Of a stretch of DNA of 64,000 bases, positions 22,500 to 31,756 are shown piece after piece. Numbering within the stretch: position 1 is the first letter of the stretch; each line of letters opens with the position of its first letter. Origin of the DNA: Cymbomonas tetramitiformis (Eukaryota; Chlorophyta; Pyramimonadophyceae; Pyramimonadales; Pyramimonadaceae). The stretch covers positions 1-64,000 of the forward strand of contig LGRX02012796.1 of NCBI GenBank assembly GCA_001247695.2, in the 5' to 3' direction. Position numbers and translations under genes: made by a program. The notes beneath the pieces were generated by a model. That model saw nothing but the letters and a program-made list of their open reading frames with translations. It made no database searches and was not told the DNA's origin.

Positions 22500-23690
22500 C
22501 GGCAGCCCCGTAACGAAGTCCACGCTCACATGCTGCCAGTTGCGTTGGGGAATAGCGTGCGGATTCAATAATCCATCGGGGTAGGATGCCCGGGGACGAA
22601 CCGCCTGACATGTAGGGCATGAGGCCACCCATCCTGCCACATCCTCGGAGGCGTTCTTCCACCAGAACCTGCGGAGAACTCTCTCCAGTGTCTTCTCCCG
22701 GCCAGTGTGGCCTGCAGCGGTGGAGTCGTGGGCATCCTTGAAGACTACTTCTCGCAAAGGGGAGTCCTCGCCGAGAACCAACTGGTACCGTCCTGCGGCT
22801 ACACGCCATAGCACGTCCCCAACGATACGGAAATCCCTCGTGGCATGGTGCGGGGCCGCAAGGATCTCATCCCGCAGCTGCCGAAGAGGGCCGGCACGTG
22901 CATACTCATCGTGCAGGGACTCCAGGAATGTAACGTCTGTGGGGAGGCTCGTAGCATCGCGGGTCTCAGCAGCCTTACCCCGTCGCACTATAGGAGGCGC
23001 CACTCGGGGATGCCGTACTCTCGGCAACAGCTGTCGGGTAGGGGGAGCATGTACCACTAGCACGGGCCACGGAAGGTCGTGAAGTACACCGTCAGGAGTC
23101 TCGAACAGCTGTGTGGGTACTCCTCGTTCGTCATGGGTAGGTATCACTTCCACCAGCCTCATACCAGCCATTCTGAAGAGCCGCCTCCATTGAGGCATGC
23201 GGGCCTGGATGTCCGGTAGAAGGAACACTGCCGAGGTATGTGCGGGGTCTTGCCGCCATTCGTCCACATACTTACGCAACACCGCCTCGATGGAGATATG
23301 ACTGCTGGAGTATGGGGGTTTGCACCAGACGTGCTTTCCCCGCCACTGTTGTTGCAGACAATCAGTCCAGTAGGCGTTCACTTGGCGGTTCCGTCCACCC
23401 AGGTCACAACACGCGTCGACGTCGAAGCTGCCGAACTGTCGTTGGAGGCGCTCAAAGACCTCCTTGCGCACCTTCCAGTCTTGCCGATCGGCTGGGGGCT
23501 TGGCGGTTCGACTAGACGGCCGAGCTGGCTGCTTAGGCCTTCGAGAATCCGTAGCAGGCCGTGTCGAGGTTTTCGGCGTGACGGAAGGAGTCGTCGTAGC
23601 AATGGGTTGTCGCAGCCGAGCACTACGACGCAATACCGGGGTGGTTCCCGGGGTGCTCGTTTCCTGCCGGTGCTTTCCAGATTCGGACAT
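22494..23690 (-). pseudogene. Ty3-type retroelement: methylase-like domain plus integrase N-terminus, truncated
   Basis: From ATG 23690: a Pro/Arg/Thr-rich linker, then WKVRKEVFERLQRQFGSFDV..., with DVDACCDLGG, VNAYWTDCLQQQW and VWCKPPYSSSH forming a Dam/phage-adenine-methylase-like fold (PPY preceded by Lys instead of Asn/Asp), about residues 75-200. Next is an integrase zinc-binding domain (DAHDSTAAGHTGREKTLERV, then FWW, CPTCQAVRP: H-H-C-C), and the start of the DDE core (WQHVSVDFVTGLPQ, first Asp). It stops at 22494, where the fibre gene begins. The DDE core and 3' LTR are missing. Confidence 0.75.
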
Positions 23691-23739
23691 ATCGGCGAAG
23701 TAGTCGGTGGGAGCTCGCAGCATTAGTTGTGCTTCAGGC

Positions 23740-24242
23740 TGCATGCTGCATGTTGCATGCTCAGCTGGGCGTGTTGCATGCTCAGCTGGGCAGGTTGCAT
23801 GCGAAGCTGAGCTGGCTGCATGCGAAGCTGAGCTGGTTGCATGCGAAGCTGAGCTGGTTGCATGCTCAGCAAGGCATGCTGCATGCTCAGGCGAGCTGAT
23901 TGCGTGCTCAGACAAGCGTGTTGCATGCTCAGCGGGGCAGGTTGCATGCGAAGCTGAGCTGGTTGCAAGCTGAGCTGGTTGCATGCGAAGCTGAGCTGGT
24001 TGCATGCGAAGCTGAGCTGGTTGCATGCGAAGCTGAGCTGGTTGCATGCGAAGCTGAGCTGGTTGCATGCTCAGCAAGGCGTGCTGCATGCTCAGGCGAG
24101 CTGGTTGCATGCTCAGGCAAGCGTGTTGCATGCTCAGCTGGGCAGGTTGCAGCATGCAAAGCTGAGCTGGTTGCATGCTCAGCAAGGCATGCTGCATGCT
24201 CAGGCGAGCTGGTTGCATGCTCAGGCAAGCGTGTTGCATGCA
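23740..24242. repeat. GCATGC-dense array 1 (25 GCATGC in ~500 bp)
   Basis: Tandem units of mostly 21 bp (typical unit CTGAGCTGGTTGCATGCGAAG), with variant units carrying CTCAGCAAGG or CTCAGGCGAG. I count 25 GCATGC palindromes. All frames are largely open on both strands, giving false Met-Gln-Pro-Ala or Glu-His-Ala-Thr repeat peptides. Confidence 0.9.
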
Positions 24243-24925
24243 GGGTAGATATCTTCCGCGGAGGTGACTCGGCCGGCATTGGGAATTTACTTCGGCCACA
24301 TTTCGACCCGTCTCGGCCCGAACCCAAAATTGCCCGCCGCAGGCGCAAAATTTTAATTTTAAGTATGACAATTTGTCAAAAATCGATAAAATTTTGGAAA
24401 TTTATCGATTTTCCCCTCAATGCGACTCGGCCCATCCGCAACTTTTCCTTCGGCCCGCCTTCGGCCCGGGCCTCCGTGACACGGCCCCGGGCCGGCCAAT
24501 CCCAGGAAGATATCTTTCCTTGTCTCCTGCGGCGTTCCGAGAACACGGCGAGGGCATCTGATCCCCGTCGAGCAGGCATGGCAGGCGGGTTCATCGTGCC
24601 AGACAGCAAGCAACAGCGGCCGGCTTGCATCCATCGGAGCGTGCAGATGTGCGAGTTGCGAGGAACACACGCCGGCAAGGGGAGGCCGCGGTGAGGCGCT
24701 GCATGTGGCACCTGATGCGGCTGGCCCTGCCCCTCGCGCACCGAGGGGAGCACTCGCGGCGCTCCACGGGACAGCCTGCGCAGCGGCCGTGAGGGCCTGC
24801 TCCCAGCCTCGTCCCCCTGCTATCTCCGCTCCCGGCTGTGAAGCACCCCGCCAGCCGCCCTCGATCAAAAGTGGCATGCATGCTTTGCGTCCTCCAACAG
24901 GTCATCCAAAACACATTTGCGGACT
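24243..24925. other. Retroelement-associated sequence, no domain recognised
   Basis: Lies between array 1 and the next tandem repeat. Includes an AT-rich block (24340-24420) inside GC-rich DNA. Open frames exist on both strands but no known motif. Confidence 0.35.
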
Positions 24926-25105
24926 CCTAGACTGATGCGCGCGTGGTGCCCACAAGCGTGCCTGCAAATGGTAAGCGCACCCCTGCATCGATGCGCGGGT
25001 GGTGCCCACATGTACGCCTGCAAATGCTAAGCACACCCCGGCATCGATGTGAAGATGGTGGCCGCATGCATGCCTGCAAATGGTGGCTGCACCCTACATT
25101 GATAC
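24926..25105. repeat. Tandem repeat, ~57-bp unit, 3 copies
   Basis: Units start at ATGCGCGCGTGGTG, ATGCGCGGGTGGTG and ATGTGAAGATGGTG, each ending in GCCTGCAAATG followed by a C-rich stretch. The third copy again contains GCATGC. Confidence 0.7.
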
Positions 25106-25129
25106 ATACCTCCCAGATACCCCCTACCC

Positions 25130-25330
25130 GTCTCAACTCATTCCAGGGCCGTATCTGTGGGCAGACCTGTAGGGGAAGGAGCTTCGGCTGCAGCTCGAGC
25201 CACGTCAGCTCCTCTTCGTCGAGGTCGGTGTAGCGCACGTGGAAGAGGCGCCCGACATCCCCGCGCAGCCGGCAAGCCAGCACTTCTCCCACGTACCATC
25301 CGTGCCCCGGGAAGAAGCTCAGGAGCTGGC
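25130..25330 (-). pseudogene. Tudor-like domain fragment of the Ty3-type element
   Basis: On the minus strand: GWYVGEVLACRLRG, then FHVRYTDLDEEELTWLEL, and LQPKLLPLQVCPQ. The W-Y-x-G-x-V ... Y-x-D-x-D-E-E-x-x pattern is the same Tudor-like signature seen in the DIRS-type element at about 6800. It lies between the protease side and the methylase/integrase side of the retroelement, next to the assembly gap. No complete ORF can be drawn. Confidence 0.5.
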
Positions 25331-25549
25331 GCCCCCGCAGCTCGTCGAGGCCGCTGCCTTGCGCCTGCCTGTGCCCCGAGCTGACCTGCTGTCACGCACA
25401 TGAAGCTCCCGTGTAACACAAGGCTTTTCGAAATGAGCTTAGTGCAACAGGTGCCAAGCATGCCAAGTGGCAAGCATGACAGGTGTCCATCAAAGCGGGT
25501 CTCTTGTGGTCGCTGCTTTCCTGATGAGACAGCGAGTCCCGTTTCAAGG

Positions 25550-25658
25550 GGGTACTGAGGGGAGCGAATACTGCTACGAGGGGTTACTGAGGGAGAGAGA
25601 GTTCCGTTACGAGGGGGTACTGAGGGAGAGAGAATACTGCTACGAGGGGGTACTGAGG
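25550..25658. repeat. 33-bp tandem repeat running into the assembly gap
   Basis: TACTGCTACGAGGGGGTACTGAGGGAGAGAGA-like units repeat at about 25570, 25602 and 25635, then Ns begin. The repeat is the likely reason the assembly broke. Confidence 0.8.
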
Positions 25659-26656
25659 NNNNNNNNNNNNNNNNNNNNNNNNNNNNNNNNNNNNNNNNNN
25701 NNNNNNNNNNNNNNNNNNNNNNNNNNNNNNNNNNNNNNNNNNNNNNNNNNNNNNNNNNNNNNNNNNNNNNNNNNNNNNNNNNNNNNNNNNNNNNNNNNNN
25801 NNNNNNNNNNNNNNNNNNNNNNNNNNNNNNNNNNNNNNNNNNNNNNNNNNNNNNNNNNNNNNNNNNNNNNNNNNNNNNNNNNNNNNNNNNNNNNNNNNNN
25901 NNNNNNNNNNNNNNNNNNNNNNNNNNNNNNNNNNNNNNNNNNNNNNNNNNNNNNNNNNNNNNNNNNNNNNNNNNNNNNNNNNNNNNNNNNNNNNNNNNNN
26001 NNNNNNNNNNNNNNNNNNNNNNNNNNNNNNNNNNNNNNNNNNNNNNNNNNNNNNNNNNNNNNNNNNNNNNNNNNNNNNNNNNNNNNNNNNNNNNNNNNNN
26101 NNNNNNNNNNNNNNNNNNNNNNNNNNNNNNNNNNNNNNNNNNNNNNNNNNNNNNNNNNNNNNNNNNNNNNNNNNNNNNNNNNNNNNNNNNNNNNNNNNNN
26201 NNNNNNNNNNNNNNNNNNNNNNNNNNNNNNNNNNNNNNNNNNNNNNNNNNNNNNNNNNNNNNNNNNNNNNNNNNNNNNNNNNNNNNNNNNNNNNNNNNNN
26301 NNNNNNNNNNNNNNNNNNNNNNNNNNNNNNNNNNNNNNNNNNNNNNNNNNNNNNNNNNNNNNNNNNNNNNNNNNNNNNNNNNNNNNNNNNNNNNNNNNNN
26401 NNNNNNNNNNNNNNNNNNNNNNNNNNNNNNNNNNNNNNNNNNNNNNNNNNNNNNNNNNNNNNNNNNNNNNNNNNNNNNNNNNNNNNNNNNNNNNNNNNNN
26501 NNNNNNNNNNNNNNNNNNNNNNNNNNNNNNNNNNNNNNNNNNNNNNNNNNNNNNNNNNNNNNNNNNNNNNNNNNNNNNNNNNNNNNNNNNNNNNNNNNNN
26601 NNNNNNNNNNNNNNNNNNNNNNNNNNNNNNNNNNNNNNNNNNNNNNNNNNNNNNNN
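25659..26656. other. Assembly gap (998 N)
   Basis: Unknown bases. The missing sequence would be expected to hold RT and RNase H of the Ty3-type element; the true gap length is unknown. Confidence 1.
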
Positions 26657-27026
26657 GCAGAGCCATTCGCTTCTCGCAGTAGTTTACTCCCGCCGCCGTG
26701 TGCGCGGTGAACTTGGTGTCCGCCACCTCTCCAGCGGTCTTTACAGATCCATCTGCCAGTGTGACCTTCATTGGCGTCCCTGAGCGCACTGTCAAGTCAC
26801 AGGTACGGGCACATTCCGCCGAGATGAAGTTGTCCGAGGCGCCTGAGTCCACCAGCACCTTTACTCGATGTCCACGAAGGTAGGCATAGAACACCAGGAG
26901 TAAGGATCCTTCCTCGTCCCGCACCGCTGACAGTGTGTGTGCCAAGAGTGTCCCTGTTCGAGTGTTTGCTTTCCAGCGCACCCCCCCCATCCAGTTGAAC
27001 ACGCTTACATTTAAGAGCATCTTCAA
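26657..27026 (-). CDS. Retroviral-type aspartic protease, Ty3-type element (partial)
   Basis: The minus-strand frame contains LRGHRVKVLVDSGASDNFIS (catalytic DSGA in the retropepsin D-S/T-G-A context) and then TPMKVTLADGSVKTAGEV (flap and following strand). It runs into the gap at 26656. Order on the strand: protease, gap, Tudor-like, methylase-like, integrase, as in Ty3 polyproteins if RT-RH lie in the gap. The upstream coding start is uncertain because the preceding DNA is repetitive. Confidence 0.75.
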
Positions 27027-27119
27027 TTGGGTGAGAGCTCAAAGCGGTTGCAGCCTCGTCCACCAAGGCGTTGCACTCGTGTTCTTCGCCACTACCATGT
27101 TCAGTGGCATTGACGTACG

Positions 27120-27345
27120 TGGTGGCGTTGGTCGAGACTGACGTGAGTGGTATCACTATCAGTGGGGCTGACGTGAGTGGTGTCACTGTTGGTGTCGCTG
27201 ACGTGAGTGGTGTCGCTGCCGGTGGCACTGGCACTGACATGCGTTGTGTCGCTGTCGGTGGCGCTAATGTGCGTCGTGTCGCTGTCGGTGGCGCTGACGT
27301 GAGTGCCACTGTCGGTAGCGCTGACATGTGTAGAGTCACTGTCTG
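27120..27345. repeat. Degenerate 24-bp tandem repeat (GCTGACGTGAGTGGTGTC-type)
   Basis: Repeats of GTCGCTGTCGGTGGCGCTGACGTGAGTG-like units. On the minus strand they spell DTTHVSATDS-type octads continuous with array 2. They may be the low-complexity gag region of the Ty3-type element. Confidence 0.7.
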
Positions 27346-27377
27346 ATCCGCTTTCCAGCGGCTGGAACCCCCCGGTT

Positions 27378-28054
27378 GCATGCTGGGCCGAACGCGTTGC
27401 ATGCTGGGCCAGGCGCGTCACCTGCTCAGCGGGGCATGTTGCATGCTTGGCGGAGCCGGTTGCATGCCCAGGCTGTCTGGTTGCATGCTCAGCCGGGCGT
27501 GTCGCATGCTCAGCCGGGCGTGTCGCATGCTCAGCCGGGCAGGTTGCATGCTTAGCCAGGCTGGTTGCATGCTCAACGAGGCAGGTTGCATGCTGAGACC
27601 CACTGGTTGCATGCTGAGCCGGGCGTGTTGCATGCCGGTCGAGGCGTGTTGCATGCTCAGCAAGGCATGCTGCATGCTCAGGCGAGCTGGTTGCATGCTC
27701 AGCGAGGCAGGTTGCATGCTCAGCTGGGCAGGTTGCATGCTGAGACCCACTGGTTGCATGCGTAGGCCGGCCGGTTGCATGCGCAGGCCGGCTGGTTGCA
27801 TGCTCAGCAAGGCATGCTGCATGCTCAGGCGAGCTAGTAGCATGCTCAGCGAGGCGGGTTGCATGCTCAGCTGGGCGTGTTGCATGCTCAGCTGGGCAGG
27901 TTGCATGCTGAGACCCACTGGTTGCATGCACAGGCCGGCTGGTTGCATGCCGGGCGAGGCGTGTTGCATGCTCAGGCGAGCCGGTCGCATGCTCAGCCGG
28001 ACTGGTTGCATGCTGTGAGGCGCTGGTTGCATGCTGGAATCCACTGGTTGCATG
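27378..28054. repeat. GCATGC-dense array 2 (34 GCATGC in ~675 bp)
   Basis: Same family as array 1: 21- to 24-bp units centred on GGTTGCATGCTCAGC-type cores, 34 GCATGC counted. It sits upstream of the protease, at the border with AT-rich viral DNA at about 28070. Open in several frames on both strands, so open frames here are not evidence of protein. Confidence 0.9.
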
Positions 28055-28334
28055 CTGAACCAGGCGTGAACACACTATTCGATGAAAATGATATTCTCAT
28101 GTGAAAATGATATTGCCTTATTTACCTCATGATAGGATTAAAAAGGCGCATTTTAACAGTCAAGAACATGCAAGTGCAGGTTGTGCATTAGATTTAATGG
28201 TTTTTATGGTACAAAATTGAGGTCAAATGCACTTTTTTGAAATCTAGGAGGAGTGAAAACACAAAGAACTTTTGACTCGGAATCTATATACACGTTATAC
28301 ACATATTATTTACATGTTTTCTTTTCGTCTTGCT
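28055..28334. other. Junction between retroelement array and truncated virus helicase
   Basis: AT-rich, no gene. The missing helicase end should be here or beyond it, but no ATPase motif is visible. Confidence 0.5.
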
Positions 28335-29912
28335 TTACGCGTCCACTTCAGGTGCTACCGCTACAGCTAATGCATAATTCACTTTTTCTTCGTTATTATA
28401 AGGTAAGTCAAATAGCTTATACTTTACTTCTTTGGCTATCTCGCTTTTGTCGTCGCACACATATTCCCTATCAATGATAGAGGTGAAATAGAATTCGGGA
28501 TTTGCTTCTAATATTCGGTGGTTCTTCAAATCGAGCACACCGTTTTTGAACAATAGATAACCAATTTGTTTACTAAAGTCGAACTCCTTTATCTTTGTGC
28601 AAAAGGCGGGCAATGCATCCCTCAAGTCACCATAGCATTTCTTCAAACCCCACTTTAGTTCATTGTCATCCATATGATGAAAATATTCTTGAGACTTTTG
28701 GTACACCATTTTCTTAATGTCTTCGTCATCATTCATCCACAATCCTTTCTCCTTGCAATATATGTAAAGACCGCTTTCGGTCATTAACACATTGTCATCA
28801 TTCATTTCCAAAAACACCTTGGCAAATCGTTTCCCGCCAAACCGATCATCGTGTTTCACGTGCAAAGCTATATGGTCCGGTACATACTTCTTCAAGGCGA
28901 TATGAAACTCGTTGTCTCCTTCTTTCAATTTCAAATGCTCTTGTTTAATTTTCACATTAAAGTCCAAGACGCGTTTTATCTCATTCATCATTATAATGTC
29001 AAAATCATTGTTGGTATTATTTTGTCTTTCAAAGTAAATCGCATCAAATTTGGTGGCTCTTACGATTTGATTGTTAGTTTGCAAGACATTAAACATTACC
29101 ACGTTCACCTTCTTCTCAATTTCTTGAATGTAAAGGGAAAGTGCACCAAACTTGGGATTGCTCTTCTTCTCTTTCCCTTTTTGTGATTCAATGTGTGCCT
29201 TTTGTGCCATATGATAATTTGGGAAGTGATTTTCGGCGTTGACCGCTACATACTTCATCAATGTCATATATGCTTTGATAAATGGCAACGGCGGCTTTAA
29301 TTCTTGTTTGTATTTTGCTACCCAAGTTTCAAATGTCCCACCAAACGTTATAATAATCATAAGATATTTTGCCTCCTTTTGTGTGACGTTGTATACCTCT
29401 TCAATCGTTTTCAATTGTAAGTCCCTATGAGCGATGTAGGCCTTGAGTGGTAGTAATTTTGTCTCACATCTTAAGTATTTTTGACACAATTGATACAAAA
29501 TTGTCGGAGCACAATTTTCAATATCACATTCGTTTATATTGTTGTTCAACACGTGTCTCAATATCTTTTTATTCAATTGTTGAAATGAGTAGCTTCCCAA
29601 TTTCTTTGTGTGCTCATACATACGACCATAGCCATATTTCTTTGTTTTAAATGTGTGTTCTTTGGCACCCATTTTCAACATTAGTTTACATCTATCAATG
29701 TCATTCTTTGATACCAAATCATTCTCCTTGTCAATATTTGAAATAGTCTTCAAAATAGTATCATCATAGTAAAATTCTTGAATCACTTGTGGTGCTTTAA
29801 AATCATAAGTAATGTGTTTATCCATATTGTGCTTTTCTACTTTACTATCATCTTGTTCTTTAAGTGGATTTTTTATTGGTAGTTTGCACATCTTATTATT
29901 ATAAATATTCAT
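28335..29912 (-). pseudogene. PLV replication protein: TV-Pol-like domain plus D5-type primase-helicase, C-truncated
   Basis: I choose ATG 29912 because the longer frame (to 30011) runs into a palindromic module; that gives 525 residues. The N-terminal third has YGRMYEHTKKLGSYSFQQLN and NNINECDIENCAPTILYQLC, which resemble the transpoviron-type DNA polymerase (TV-Pol) core with its D-I-x-N element. The C-terminal part has the D5_N features (GLWMNDDEDIKKMVYQKSQE, YLLFKNGVLDLKNHRILEAN, YFTSIIDREYVCDD). The superfamily 3 ATPase core that should follow (Walker A GxxGxGKS) is absent: the frame ends in LAVAVAPEVDA at 28335. It would have copied the viral genome; this copy cannot. Confidence 0.7.
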
Positions 29913-29946
29913 TTTCTTAAACTGTTTTATCTTACTATCACATCGC

Positions 29947-30084
29947 AAAAAAAGGGAGGTTGGGCGGTGGGAGGTCTTAGTTTTTGAAAACTTTTTTATA
30001 TGTGTATACAATGACTGATTGTAGATGATATCTATAGAATACTTTCTGAAAAAGCCAACCTCCCACCTCCCACCTCCCTTTTTT
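29947..30084 (+). promoter_or_regulatory. G-rich palindromic module, copy 1
   Basis: Left arm AAAAAGGGAGGTTGGGCGGT plus GGGAGGT, then a conserved TTTTTGAAAACTTTT, a variable AT-rich centre, then AATACTTTCTGAAAAAGCC and a right arm AACCTCCCACCTCCCACCTCC ending in a T-run. The arms pair imperfectly. It ends 35 bp upstream of the replication-protein start. The G runs could form a G-quadruplex. It may be a promoter element or a MITE. Confidence 0.8.
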
Positions 30085-30086
30085 CT

Positions 30087-30560
30087 TTATGAATAATTCA
30101 GACCTAACAATGATTTCTTGGCTAGTAAGTACAATTTGTCACGTTCACTCATCACTTCATCATCTTTAGAATCATTTTTAGAATTATTCCCTTTCTTCTT
30201 TCTTTTTACAATAACTTCTTCTTGTTCCGATTCACTTGACTCTTCAACATATACAATTTTCTTTTTTGGTTTTGTCTTCTTTGGCTTTGACTTAGTTAAC
30301 TTTATTTCATTTTTGACATCATTGTCACTATTATCTTTGGACTCTTCGATGTCTTCAGACGTGATAGGCTCTTCTTTTGTGACGGCTTTTGAAATGATTT
30401 GTTGCGCTTTCTCGTGCTTTTCTCTTTCTTCTATTTGGCTTGCCAATTTGATGTCGGCCTTTTGTTTACTCTTCTCCCGTCTAATGGCTAACGCTTTCTC
30501 ACGGGCCTTTGCCAAAATCTCCTTATGCTCATCGGACAATGGTTCACCTTTCTTGGGCAT
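30087..30560 (-). CDS. Small basic/charged PLV protein (157 aa)
   Basis: Starts MPKKGEPLSDEHKEILAKAR, a Lys/Arg/Glu-rich helical N-terminus of a kind frequent in polinton-like and giant-virus small proteins (the LSxEHKxxLAxxR pattern resembles NUMOD3-like DNA-binding repeats). The middle is low complexity (KPKKTKPKKK, SSESEQEEV). Probably nucleic-acid binding; not assigned to a family with certainty. Same strand as the replication protein, with module copy 1 between them. Confidence 0.6.
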   Translation of the reverse strand: MPKKGEPLSDEHKEILAKAREKALAIRREKSKQKADIKLASQIEEREKHEKAQQIISKAVTKEEPITSEDIEESKDNSDNDVKNEIKLTKSKPKKTKPKKKIVYVEESSESEQEEVIVKRKKKGNNSKNDSKDDEVMSERDKLYLLAKKSLLGLNYS

Positions 30561-30612
30561 TCTATATAGTAATCAAAAGAAAATAAAACAAATGAAATTT
30601 ACTTATCATTTC

Positions 30613-31005
30613 TTATATTGTGATACCACCTAAACTAGATTGTATAGGATGTTGCAAATTCTTAATTTGAGGATGATATAACGGTCTATAGAAAACTATC
30701 GATTGCGCGTTTATTGGCGTCTTATTTGTAATAAGATATGATTTATAACCTACGCCATCGGGATATGAACCACGTGAGCTTCTCTCGGCATACCTACTTA
30801 CCGAGCGACAAGGTTCAATCATTGTGGAGGCTGGTCTCTGAGTATTCATCAACATTGGATTCATAGGACCAACATTTCCTCTAAACTTTGAGAATTGCTC
30901 TAACTTGTTTCCTCCGATGATGGGTTCATTAGTGATGTATTGTGGACCTTGAGGACCGGTTTGTATTTTCATTTGATTTCGAAAACCTTTAATGCGTAAA
31001 GACAT
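30613..31005 (-). CDS. Unrecognised PLV protein (130 aa)
   Basis: Starts MSLRIKGFRNQMKIQTGPQG; Gly/Pro/Asn-rich with few charged runs, ending SSLGGITI. No domain recognised. It is divergently arranged with the methyltransferase-like gene (39 bp between starts, AT-rich). In a PLV cluster a protein like this could be a minor virion component; that is a guess from context. Confidence 0.55.
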   Translation of the reverse strand: MSLRIKGFRNQMKIQTGPQGPQYITNEPIIGGNKLEQFSKFRGNVGPMNPMLMNTQRPASTMIEPCRSVSRYAERSSRGSYPDGVGYKSYLITNKTPINAQSIVFYRPLYHPQIKNLQHPIQSSLGGITI

Positions 31006-31044
31006 TTTTTTATATTATAATAAATGATATAAATATAATCATCA

Positions 31045-31551
31045 ATGGCATCCTTCCACACGAAAACATTTACCAAATATGATGATTATGCGACACCAAA
31101 ATCTGCCTTTGAGCACATTCAAGCATTGGTTCCAAAAGGTAAAATAATTTATGAACCTTTTTACGTAGATGGGATAGCATCACAATATCTCAATGAACTT
31201 GGTTTTGATGATGTTATACACGACTCACAATTGGATTTCTTTGTTCATAGTAAAGATTTGCAGTTTGATCTCATTCTTTCGAATATCCCATATTCTCAAA
31301 AGAAAGAAGTTCTCACTCACTTGAAGAAATTGAACAAGCCGTTTATGTTGCTTTGCCCTATATCTATGCTGAACACAAACTACTTAAGGGAATTGTTCGG
31401 CAATGATATTCAAATAATTATACCAAAAAAGCGAATTCAATTCTACAAAATTGTAAATAATGAAAGAACATTTCCGGGTAGATGCAATTTTGAAACGGCG
31501 TGGTTTTGTTATGGAATACATTTACCTCGTGACATCAATTTCTTGTCTTAA
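31045..31551 (+). CDS. DNA methyltransferase-like PLV protein (168 aa)
   Basis: The N-terminus YDDYATPKSAFEHIQALVPK, the acidic IIYEPFYVDGIASQYLNELG (in place of the EPxxGxG SAM-binding loop) and LILSNIPYSQKKEVL (the D/N-P-P-Y motif, here NIPY) follow the order of N6-adenine methyltransferase-fold proteins widespread in PLVs and algal viruses. The core glycine loop and NPPY are both altered, so activity is doubtful, though related viral proteins with N-x-P-Y occur. It would modify viral or host DNA if active. Confidence 0.6.
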   Translation: MASFHTKTFTKYDDYATPKSAFEHIQALVPKGKIIYEPFYVDGIASQYLNELGFDDVIHDSQLDFFVHSKDLQFDLILSNIPYSQKKEVLTHLKKLNKPFMLLCPISMLNTNYLRELFGNDIQIIIPKKRIQFYKIVNNERTFPGRCNFETAWFCYGIHLPRDINFLS

Positions 31552-31563
31552 CCCCGTAAGAAT

Positions 31564-31702
31564 AAAAAGGGAGGTTGGGCGGTGGGAGGTGTTACTTTTT
31601 GAAAACTTTTCTCTAATGAAGATAAAATATATTATATTATTTCTTTGATTTCTAAAATACTTTTTGAAAAAGCCAACCTCCCACCTCCCACCTCCCTTTT
31701 TT
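31564..31702 (+). promoter_or_regulatory. G-rich palindromic module, copy 2
   Basis: Same orientation as copy 1, with arms ending in A-run and T-run; the conserved interior GAAAACTTTTCTCTAATGAA is shared almost exactly with copy 3. It ends 54 bp upstream of the ATG at 31757. Confidence 0.8.
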
Positions 31703-31756
31703 GTAAAAATATTTTCCACTTAAAGAGTTGTCTTACATAAGGTAGAAAAAACAACA

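Noticed and set aside
23707..24371. Repeat peptides (MQPAQLS, EHATSSP types) over the GCATGC array
   Set aside because: Several frames on both strands are open at once; the signal is in the DNA repeat, not a protein.
25467..27026. ORFs running through the N gap on both strands
   Set aside because: The middle is undefined sequence, so only the protease end (26657-27026) is supportable.
29945..30011. N-terminal extension of the replication protein to 30011
   Set aside because: The extra residues are translated from the G-rich palindromic module; the Met at 29912 gives a normal start.
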